Positions 33,723-40,161 of a stretch of DNA of 40,161 nt are shown piece by piece. The stretch lies in NCBI GenBank assembly GCA_910583845.1, contig CAJUAB010000030.1, forward strand, positions 12,008-52,168, read 5' to 3'. This stretch comes from an uncultured Acetatifactor sp. Its GTDB lineage: Bacteria > Bacillota > Clostridia > Lachnospirales > Lachnospiraceae. The notes beneath the pieces were generated by a model. The model saw only the letters and a list, made by a program, of their open reading frames with translations, searched no databases and was not told where the DNA came from. The position numbers and the translations under genes were made by a program. Within the stretch, counting starts at the first letter, position 1. Each line of letters begins with the position of its first letter.

Positions 33723-34472
33723 ATGAAAATTTACAGGGCAAAAGACTATGACGCCATGAGCCGAAGGGCCGCGGGCCTTATCTCCGCGCAGATCATCATG
33801 AAACCCGACTGCGTACTGGGCCTTGCCACCGGCTCCACCCCCATTGGCACCTACCGCCAGCTGGTTGAGTGGAATCAGACGGGAGATCTGGACTTCTCCC
33901 GGGTGACCACGGTCAATCTGGACGAATACAAGGGCATTACCCCGGATAACACGCAGAGTTACCGCTACTTCATGGACGAGAATCTGTTCAATAAGGTCAA
34001 TATAGACAAAGCCCGGACTTATGTTCCCGACGGAACGGAATCCGACAGCCACAGAGCCTGTGAGAACTACAATGCAATTCTGCGCGCCGTGGGCCAGGTA
34101 GATCTCCAGCTCCTCGGACTGGGACACAACGGCCATATCGGCTTCAATGAGCCCGGAGATATCTTTGAAAAAGAAACCCACTGTGTCACATTGTCGGAGA
34201 GGACGATTCAGGCCAACCGCCGTTTCTTTGCCTCAGAGGACGAGGTTCCCCGCCAGGCATATACCATGGGTATCAAAACCATTATGTCCGCCCGCAGAAT
34301 TTTACTGGCAGTGTCCGGAGAAGACAAGGCCGGGATTGTAAAAACAGCCTTTTTCGGCCCGGTGACTCCCCGGGTTCCGGCTTCCATCCTGCAATTTCAC
34401 CCTGATGTCATTCTGGTGGCTGACGATGCGGCGCTCTCAGAATGTGATCTGCCGGAGTCCGGCCAGCTGTAA
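33723..34472 (+). CDS. nagB: Glucosamine-6-phosphate deaminase
   Basis: A 249-residue enzyme that converts glucosamine 6-phosphate to fructose 6-phosphate and ammonia. The phosphate-binding motif is LGLATGSTPIGTYRQL, followed by TVNLDEYKGI with the catalytic aspartate, and LGLGHNGHIGFNEPG. The C-terminal part is RILLAVSGEDKAGIV. ACAGGAGGAACA precedes the ATG. It is followed after 245 bp by nagA on the same strand. The released ammonia could feed the glutamine synthetases encoded elsewhere in the window. Confidence 0.97.
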   Translation: MKIYRAKDYDAMSRRAAGLISAQIIMKPDCVLGLATGSTPIGTYRQLVEWNQTGDLDFSRVTTVNLDEYKGITPDNTQSYRYFMDENLFNKVNIDKARTYVPDGTESDSHRACENYNAILRAVGQVDLQLLGLGHNGHIGFNEPGDIFEKETHCVTLSERTIQANRRFFASEDEVPRQAYTMGIKTIMSARRILLAVSGEDKAGIVKTAFFGPVTPRVPASILQFHPDVILVADDAALSECDLPESGQL

Positions 34473-34717
34473 GGCCTGTCCCGGAATCCACGCTCCCGCA
34501 GGGGATGATACCCAGTCCCGCTCTGCCCGGAGCCTGACTGAAATGTGCTTTCTGCCAGTCGTGCGGCAGATGACCGGAATCATTCCAAAAACGCGCCCGG
34601 CGCTGTGGCAGGCCAGTGTATCTGATTCCGCAGGGAAACAGGGTGGCCCATTGGGGGAATACGGCGGTCCGCGCGCATGGCGCTTCTGCCGCTATGGAAA
34701 AGAGAGGGAAAACAGTT

Positions 34718-35860
34718 ATGAAGCATAAAATCATCAACGGGCTTGTGTTTCAGGAGGAGGGTTCTTTCAACCCGCAGACCGTCTATATGCTGGACGAAAG
34801 AATTGTGACGGAGGCAACGTACCTGGACGCTTCCGGAGCCGAAACGGTGACGGACGCGGCGGGGGATTATGTCATCCCCGGGCTCACCGACATCCACTTT
34901 CACGGCTGCATGGGAAGCGACTGCTGCGACGGCACCCCAGAGGCTTTCCGCACCATCGCCGCATATGAGTTAAGCCGGGGCGTGACCTCCATCACCCCCA
35001 CGACAATGACCATGCCGGAGGACGTGCTGGCGAAAATCTGTCGCTGCGCAAGGGATCATTTCTACCCGGAAGGGGCGGATCTCTGCGGATTGTACCTGGA
35101 AGGTCCCTTTATCAGTGCCGCCAAAAAGGGCGCTCAGAACGAGAAATACATCCGGCCCGCGGACGCGGAGATGCTGCGGCGGCTGCAGGATGCCTCCGGC
35201 GGCATGATCCGCACTGTGGCTATTGCCCCTGAGACTGTCGGCGCTCTGGAGTTTATCCGCGCCTGCAGCGCGGATGTGCGCATTTCCCTGGCGCACAGTA
35301 CCGCCGACTATGACACCGCCAGAGAGGCTTTCGCCTGCGGGGCCACACAGCTGACGCATATGTACAACGCCATGATGCCCCTGAGCCACCGGGCACCCGG
35401 CCCCATCGGAGCCGCCGCGGATGACTCCCGCTGCATGGTGGAACTCATATGCGACGGCGTACATGTCCACCCGGCAATGGTGCGGACTTCTTTCAGAATA
35501 TTCGGGGATGACCGGATCATATTCATAAGCGACAGCATGAGAGCCGCAGGTCTCAGGGACGGGCAGTATGACCTGGGAGGACAGGCAGTCCGGGTACGGG
35601 GCAATATGGCCGTCCTGGAGGACGGCACTATTGCCGGGTCCGTAACCAATCTTATGGATTGTATGCGCGCCGCCGTCCAAATCATGAAAATCCCCCTGGC
35701 CAGCGCTGTGAAATGTGCCGCCGTCAATCCCGCCAAAGCGGCAGACATCTACGGCGAGTACGGAAGCCTTACTCCCGGCAAGTATGCCAATATCGTAATT
35801 CTGGACCGGGATCTGAAGCTCAAAGCGGTTTTGCACCGTTCTGTTCCGATTGCATTGTAG
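34718..35860 (+). CDS. nagA: N-acetylglucosamine-6-phosphate deacetylase
   Basis: A 380-residue amidohydrolase that removes acetate from GlcNAc-6-phosphate, the step before NagB. Metal motif VIPGLTDIHFHGCMGSDC, then LYLEGPFIS with the metal-ligand glutamate, SLAHSTADYDTA, THMYNAMMPLSHRAPG and ICDGVHVHP. The catalytic aspartate lies in FISDSMRAAG. AGAGAGGGAAAACAGTT precedes the ATG; an upstream in-frame ATG is not supported by a ribosome site. The gap to nagB is long for one operon, but no terminator is visible in it. Confidence 0.96.
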   Translation: MKHKIINGLVFQEEGSFNPQTVYMLDERIVTEATYLDASGAETVTDAAGDYVIPGLTDIHFHGCMGSDCCDGTPEAFRTIAAYELSRGVTSITPTTMTMPEDVLAKICRCARDHFYPEGADLCGLYLEGPFISAAKKGAQNEKYIRPADAEMLRRLQDASGGMIRTVAIAPETVGALEFIRACSADVRISLAHSTADYDTAREAFACGATQLTHMYNAMMPLSHRAPGPIGAAADDSRCMVELICDGVHVHPAMVRTSFRIFGDDRIIFISDSMRAAGLRDGQYDLGGQAVRVRGNMAVLEDGTIAGSVTNLMDCMRAAVQIMKIPLASAVKCAAVNPAKAADIYGEYGSLTPGKYANIVILDRDLKLKAVLHRSVPIAL

Positions 35861-35988
35861 CAGATACCGGCTCCCCTGTTTTTCTTTCTGCCCGGTGCAT
35901 GTCCCCGATCACACGGCATGTGCCGGGCGGGAAATCCCGGCATTCATCAATAGGGGCAATAGCGGTTTATGTGCAATACCATAAGCCG

Positions 35989-36459
35989 CTACAGCCACAA
36001 CGCTTCGCTCAGGGCTTTTTGCGCTCTCACATCTTCGACGCACACCATTTTTACCAACAGCCATGCCCGCTGATCTTCTGTCAGCCCCGCCGCGTCCTCC
36101 CAATCCCGCGAACTGCGCAGATTGTCCAATATCCCCTCCAGGCATTCCGCCTTGTACTTTGCCGTTTCCATGGCCTTCTGCCAGGCCTGCCGCTTTGCTG
36201 CCAGCGCCTCCAGCAATTCTTCCCCGGTGGTTCCCCCTTCCAGAACGGACTTGATTTCTTCCAGGGAGAAGCCCAGAGACTTAAGCTCCAGCAACGCATT
36301 CAGCTGCTGCACCTGCGCCGCGCTGTAGTAACGATATCCGTTCCGGGCGTCCACCTCCACAGGTCTGATAATCCCTTTCTTTTCATATAAGCGAATGGCT
36401 TTTCTGGATACGCCAAAAAAATCCGCGATTTCTCCGATCATCATAAGATCCTCTTTCAT
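35989..36459 (-). CDS. MerR-family regulator
   Basis: A 156-residue protein. The N-terminal winged helix-turn-helix is clear (MIGEIADFFGVSRKAIRLYE, then KKGIIRPVEVDARNGYRYYS and LLELKSLGFSLEEIKSVL). A coiled-coil dimer helix follows, then a short C-terminal region without a recognised ligand domain. GGAGGGTGTAG precedes the ATG. It is the last gene of the leftward ABC cluster and is separated by 39 bp from the permease, so it may control that cluster from within it. Confidence 0.92.
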   Translation of the reverse strand: MKEDLMMIGEIADFFGVSRKAIRLYEKKGIIRPVEVDARNGYRYYSAAQVQQLNALLELKSLGFSLEEIKSVLEGGTTGEELLEALAAKRQAWQKAMETAKYKAECLEGILDNLRSSRDWEDAAGLTEDQRAWLLVKMVCVEDVRAQKALSEALWL

Positions 36460-36498
36460 CTACACCCTCCAGCTTTCATACGGTTTCACCGCACGTTT

Positions 36499-37452
36499 TT
36501 ACTCTTCAAGGACATCCTTTATTTTCTTCATGCAGACCGAATTCATTCTTATATTGGAGACACAGGTGATCAGCATGTGAATACCTGTCAGAACGGCCCC
36601 TCTCACCTGAAAGCAATACACCACATCCGAAAAGGCCATCATTCCCCTGCGCGTCATGGAGAGCCCCGCCATAAGTACGGCCAGGTAACCGCTGATTCCG
36701 AGCAGACGGCAGATCATATCGCTGAGTCCGCTTCGCATATGCATTTTCATGTTTGCCATCAGCAGCCTGCGGCTTTCCTGTTCGCATTTTTCCAGCATCA
36801 GACCGCCTGCGTCATATAGCAGAATCGCCTCCGCGTCCGCGATCAGGGGTCTGACTGACACGGTGACATCCGCCATGGCGCACCGGCTCTCCTCCCGCAA
36901 TCCGGGAAGACATTTCCACACCAGGCGGCAGGTGACCAGCAGATGCGGGAATAGGAACAGTCCTGTCACTCCCAGCAAGGCCGGGCTGTCCTTCCACATC
37001 AGCAGCAGGGACAGGATCGTGTTGATCAGCGCAGTCACCCCGTGCGGAAGGTTCATGGGGCCGTTCATCATGGTGATTGCCGCCTGTATGTCACCGTTCA
37101 GCCCGGTGAGCCACTGGCCACTGTGACGGCCATGCACCCGTTTACAGGGCAGGGAGAGAATTTTATCCCTCATCTCCTTTTGCAGACGGGCTTCCGTCCG
37201 GGCGGTGAATGCGGCATAGATGCTCCATACGGTCCCATTATACAAAAAGAGCATGGCACAAAGCAAGGCCCCGCCCGCGCATATGAAAGACAGCCTGTCG
37301 GCTGCCTTCGTCTCCAGGCACAGAAAGACGGATTTCAGCAGCCACGCCTGCATCCATGTCCTGAGTGCGTCAAAGGGTGATCTCAGCAGCAAAAGCAGAA
37401 CATATTTACGCCGGATTCCGAGCCGTTTCAACAGCATAAAACATTCACCCAT
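36499..37452 (-). CDS. ABC exporter permease subunit without ATPase domain (TMD2)
   Basis: A 317-residue polytopic membrane protein with the exporter-type transmembrane fold (ABC_membrane), including the coupling-helix region ARLQKEMRDKILSLPCKRVH and six hydrophobic segments. It stops at MNSVCMKKIKDVLEE, exactly where the ATPase domain begins in fused exporters. The gene overlaps the end of the ATPase gene by eight bases, so production is coupled. Substrate unknown. Confidence 0.85.
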   Translation of the reverse strand: MGECFMLLKRLGIRRKYVLLLLLRSPFDALRTWMQAWLLKSVFLCLETKAADRLSFICAGGALLCAMLFLYNGTVWSIYAAFTARTEARLQKEMRDKILSLPCKRVHGRHSGQWLTGLNGDIQAAITMMNGPMNLPHGVTALINTILSLLLMWKDSPALLGVTGLFLFPHLLVTCRLVWKCLPGLREESRCAMADVTVSVRPLIADAEAILLYDAGGLMLEKCEQESRRLLMANMKMHMRSGLSDMICRLLGISGYLAVLMAGLSMTRRGMMAFSDVVYCFQVRGAVLTGIHMLITCVSNIRMNSVCMKKIKDVLEE

Positions 37453-38092
37453 TATTCAGACGCCCTCCCTCCATGCGGCGGACAACATAATCCCCTTCCA
37501 ATGTCTCCGGGTGATGGGTGACATGAACCACTGTTCTGCCCTGTGTCAGTTTCCTCAGCGCCCGCAGGACGGATTCTCCCGTATCCCGGTCCAGGCTGGA
37601 AACCGGCTCATCCAACAGAATCACCGGGGCATCCTTACAGATGGCCCGGGCGATCTGTATCCGCTGGGCCTGGCCTCCGGACACCTGACATCCCCGTTCG
37701 CCCACAGAAGTGTCCAGCCCCTCCGGAAGATTCTCAATCCACCGGGCCAGACTGGCGCTTTCACAGGCCGCCCACAATTTTTTTTCGGAGATTTCATGGC
37801 CACAGCAAATATTGTCTCTGATGGACAGGGGAAAAAGACAATTGCCCTGCATCACCATTGCCACCTGTTTCCTGATTCTCTCCGGAAGTCGCTCCCCCGC
37901 TACGGTAATCTCTCCACTGTCCGGTTCGTACAGGCCCGCCGCTATCTTCAGCAGGGTACTTTTGCCGCAGCCGCTGTCTCCGAGAATGCCCACATGTTCT
38001 CCGGGGCTCAATCGGAGGGACAGGCCCCGCAAAACCTTGACCCCCTCATATGCGTAAGATATATTGTTGAGATTGATTGCATATCGGCACAT
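37445..38092 (-). CDS. ABC transporter ATPase subunit
   Basis: A 215-residue stand-alone nucleotide-binding protein of the exporter class. Walker A GDSGCGKSTLLKIAAGL, Q-loop VAMVMQGNCLF, signature VSGGQAQRIQ, Walker B PVILLDEPVSSLD and H-loop VVHVTHHPE are all intact. AAAGGGGATAAA precedes the chosen ATG; the frame is open for 80 codons upstream, but that part is repetitive and basic and crosses the dispersed element. It lies between two separate permease genes and probably energises both. Confidence 0.93.
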   Translation of the reverse strand: MCRYAINLNNISYAYEGVKVLRGLSLRLSPGEHVGILGDSGCGKSTLLKIAAGLYEPDSGEITVAGERLPERIRKQVAMVMQGNCLFPLSIRDNICCGHEISEKKLWAACESASLARWIENLPEGLDTSVGERGCQVSGGQAQRIQIARAICKDAPVILLDEPVSSLDRDTGESVLRALRKLTQGRTVVHVTHHPETLEGDYVVRRMEGGRLNNG

Positions 38093-38292
38093 TTTATCCC
38101 CTTTCTGTGTCTTTTGTCTGCTCTTCCCCGAACTTCTCCTGCCCTTTGCCTGCGGATTGCCTTTCAGAGCGCGTTGAAAAATTGCTTTTCCCGGAGGTTG
38201 TCTGGAAATTGCTTTTTCGAAAGTTTGTCTGACTGTTGTTTTCTGACAGATGTGCTTCACACATGGTGGGAGCGTTGCGTCCGGTGATGCCG
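38093..38292. other. Spacer with short direct repeats between ABC permease and ATPase genes
   Basis: About 200 bp containing three decayed copies, spaced 27-28 bp, of a TTGCTTTT...TGTCTG unit (near 38182, 38209 and 38236). No gene. It is followed on the right by dispersed element copy b. Confidence 0.55.
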
Positions 38293-38394
38293 CATAGCGG
38301 GCTCTGTAAGCTGAATTTGGCGCAACTGTCACGCAAATATGGAAGCGCGGTTTACTGCGGCAGATGGCTGGATCAATTTTCAGACACGCTCTGG
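38293..38394. repeat. Dispersed intergenic element, copy b (full form)
   Basis: About 102 bp starting CATAGCGGGCT and ending TTTTCAGACACGCTCTGG. The left half matches copy a (13063), and the right half matches copy c (17182) in reverse complement, including GGTTTACTGCGGCAGATGG. Its right end carries the TGA stop of the permease gene at 38380. Confidence 0.8.
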
Positions 38395-39339
38395 AGCCAG
38401 CTTCTCTCCCAGGCTGGTCACAGATGCCTCAAATCGCCGGAATCCTGCATAGATGTTGGGCATATTTTGTAAGAATCCCGAGATATGCCCCGAAAGGTTT
38501 ATAAATATATAGAATGTTCCTATACTGATTTCACCGTTTATCGTCATAGTACCTCCGATTCCCAAAAGTAACAGCAGAGGCAGAAAAGAAAGCAGGCCGG
38601 ACAAAGACATAAGTCTGGCCGTTGTCCTTTCCTTTCTGATATTGGCAATCTCCCATTCCCCAATACGTTTGTCCATGGCATGGCGAATCAGTCCGTAAGC
38701 GTCATACACCTGAATCACAGGAAATAGTTCCAGAAGAATATTCGTCATACCGTTGATCTGTTTTTTGTCCTTCTGGCATTGCTCCGTGCAGCCTTTGATG
38801 ACCTTGCCCGTAAAGTAACAGTAGACCATGAGCGGTATGGCAGGAAGCGTGGACAGCAGGGCCAGCTTCGCATTCTGGCAGAGCAAAAACAGGGCCGTGA
38901 CCGCAAAGGTTGCAAATTGCTTCAAAAAGGAAAACAAATTCTGCTGAAAGTAATCAGAGATATCCTTCAGTTCATTCTGCATGGCAGACTGCTCCTCTCC
39001 TACGTTCATTCTGGATATTTTCCGGATATCTGTCCGCAGGTAATATTTTACATATCCCATCCGAAGGTCATGGGCAAAAATCTCACAGACCCAGGATGCC
39101 ATGCAGACGGATACATATTCATTGAACGCGTGTAGCGGAACGATCCATATCCCCCTTAGAAAAACCTCTGCCAACGAATCATTCTCAGCGGAAAGCAAAG
39201 CAGCGTCCGCAAACCTGTCCAGTAATTCCATCAGAAATTGGTTCCAGACCAGGTTGAGAAATATTGAGGAAAATGTGAGTACAACTGCTGTATAATAGGA
39301 AATTCTATGCTGACGGATCAATCGCTTTATTACGCCCAA
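38380..39339 (-). CDS. ABC exporter permease subunit, possibly 3'-truncated (TMD1)
   Basis: A 319-residue exporter-type permease with six hydrophobic segments; the coupling region is YVKYYLRTDIRKISRMNVGE. The start is a TTG preceded at normal spacing by AAAAGGAG; the upstream ATG at 39462 has no ribosome site. The protein ends EKLAPERV, at the usual boundary with an ATPase domain, and the TGA stop belongs to the dispersed element. Either the system is naturally split or the element cut a fused exporter here. Confidence 0.82.
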   Translation of the reverse strand: MGVIKRLIRQHRISYYTAVVLTFSSIFLNLVWNQFLMELLDRFADAALLSAENDSLAEVFLRGIWIVPLHAFNEYVSVCMASWVCEIFAHDLRMGYVKYYLRTDIRKISRMNVGEEQSAMQNELKDISDYFQQNLFSFLKQFATFAVTALFLLCQNAKLALLSTLPAIPLMVYCYFTGKVIKGCTEQCQKDKKQINGMTNILLELFPVIQVYDAYGLIRHAMDKRIGEWEIANIRKERTTARLMSLSGLLSFLPLLLLLGIGGTMTINGEISIGTFYIFINLSGHISGFLQNMPNIYAGFRRFEASVTSLGEKLAPERV

Positions 39340-39664
39340 AATATGACTCCTTTTTACTTGTCCGATTGCAGGCGATTGCAAAACAATGTCCGCGTATGGC
39401 GGAATTGAGTAATGTAGACAGGACGGGCACAGAAGCACATTTGCTTTGCAAATTAACTTCATGCGGTGGCAGGGCGGCCCTTATTTGTCTACATTACTCA
39501 ATTGCTGTTCCAGGAAAGAAGTGTTTTGCAATTACCTATTGTACGGGAATGATTTTCGGGTATCATTTTAGGTTGAGTATAAACTATGTCCCTGGGGAAA
39601 GGTCAAGAAGGAATGTGGAAAAAGCAGAAATGTTTGGGGGGCTTGTGCTTTTAATACACCTTAT
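39340..39664. other. Non-coding region between ABC permease and IS66 remnant
   Basis: About 325 bp. Holds the nested dyads of 39375-39532 and, near the right end, AT-rich sequence that is probably the upstream flank of the IS66-type fragment. Open frames crossing it are interrupted or lack ribosome sites. Confidence 0.5.
39375..39532. promoter_or_regulatory. Nested inverted repeats upstream of the split ABC genes
   Basis: AATTGAGTAATGTAGACA (39403-39420) is exactly inverted at 39486-39503 (18 bp). Outside it ATTGCAAAAC (39375-39384) is inverted at 39523-39532. The structure ends about 35 bp upstream of the permease TTG start and could form a long hairpin leader or be a relic of a mobile element. 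Confidence 0.75.
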
Positions 39665-40161
39665 ATGGAGAAGTCCCCGGTGCCCTGTCCCCCGGTCATG
39701 CATTCCCTTGCGTCTGCTTCCACGACCGCATGGCTCATCCACCAGAAGTTTGAACTGGGTATCCCATTATACCGCCAGGAAAAGGAATGGGAGGCCCTGG
39801 GCCTTTCCTTAAGCAGGGCAACGATGTCGAACTGGCTCCTTTGCGTCTGCCGGGACTGGCTCTCTCATGTGGTCTCTCATTTGAGGCAGGAACTTCTAAA
39901 ACAGGGGCATCTGCATATCGATGAGACCCATGTACAGGTGCTGAAGGAACCAGCGCGGAAGAACACTTCGGATTCTTACATGTGGGTGTACTGCAGCATC
40001 AGGGACCAGGCAAGGCCGGTCCGGTATTTTGAGTACCAGCCGGGGAGAAGCGGAAAATATCCGGAAGCGTTTTTAAAAGGCTATACCGGATATATCCATA
40101 CGGATGCTTATTCCGGGTACAATGGGGTGAAAGGGGTTACAAGATGCCTGTGCTACACCCA
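39665..40161 (+). pseudogene. IS66-family transposase, 5'-truncated and running off the window
   Basis: The plus-strand frame gives STTAWLIHQKFELGIPLYRQ, LSLSRATMSNWLL, LHIDETHVQVLKEPARKN, SYMWVYCS, PGRSGKYPEAFLKGYTGYIH and TDAYSGYNG, the central DDE catalytic region of IS66 transposases (first aspartate in HIDET, second in TDAYSGY). The N-terminal zinc-finger and leader domains, some 150 or more residues, are missing, and the frame has a stop near 39570. The 3' part lies beyond the window. The transposase is therefore probably inactive. Confidence 0.85.

Noticed and set aside
39366..39812. 148-residue plus-strand gene
   Set aside because: It crosses the large palindrome and then reads the IS66-type fragment out of frame.

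Overview
The window reads as chromosome of a Gram-positive anaerobe of the Lachnospiraceae type (Bacillota, Clostridia). This is inferred from strong GGAGG ribosome sites throughout, a type III glutamine synthetase, an ANTAR-regulated glnA, an ECF sigma factor with a C-terminal CxC motif of clostridial type, a TnpV-like remnant, and a mid-range GC core interrupted by AT-rich patches. I could run no database search; family names come from recognising motifs.

Positions 1-13,067 are mostly core nitrogen and nucleotide metabolism. Transcribed leftwards are a GNAT-like acyltransferase protein, type III glutamine synthetase (glnN), CTP synthase (pyrG), PurF, a thioredoxin-fold DUF255 protein and an ECF sigma factor whose 3' end runs into a 68-bp tandem array at the left edge. 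Transcribed rightwards are glnA (type I) and an ANTAR protein. The glnA leader carries a hexaloop hairpin that competes with a terminator, the usual signature of ANTAR antitermination. GlnA and GlnN make glutamine; PyrG and PurF consume it as glutamine amidotransferases.

Positions 13,068-23,990 are accessory: a DUF5131 protein, a small membrane protein behind a strong promoter and structured leader, three GNAT acetyltransferases, a YD-repeat lipoprotein, an AbrB/RelE-type toxin-antitoxin pair, a class M sirtuin with its macrodomain partner and an NAD(P)-binding protein, an HxlR regulator with an APH-like kinase, an alkylguanine methyltransferase and an AraC/GyrI-like regulator. The toxin-antitoxin pair sits between two exact 40-bp copies of the sirtuin gene's 3' end, which suggests insertion as a cassette.

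Positions 24,000-40,161 are dominated by transport: an SLC13/ArsB-type permease, two tandem ABC exporter half-transporters with repeat-expanded linkers, a TetR regulator divergent from a 44-residue membrane peptide plus membrane-anchored hydrolase, a GNAT, the nagB-nagA amino-sugar pair, and a MerR-linked ABC system in which permeases and ATPase are separate genes. The right edge is a 5'-truncated IS66-type transposase.

A dispersed non-coding element occurs at three places (about 13,063, 17,182 and 38,293). At two of them it supplies the stop codon of the adjacent gene. Short in-frame or intergenic tandem repeats are unusually frequent (1-412, 16,641-16,799, 26,239-26,304, 28,223-28,474).
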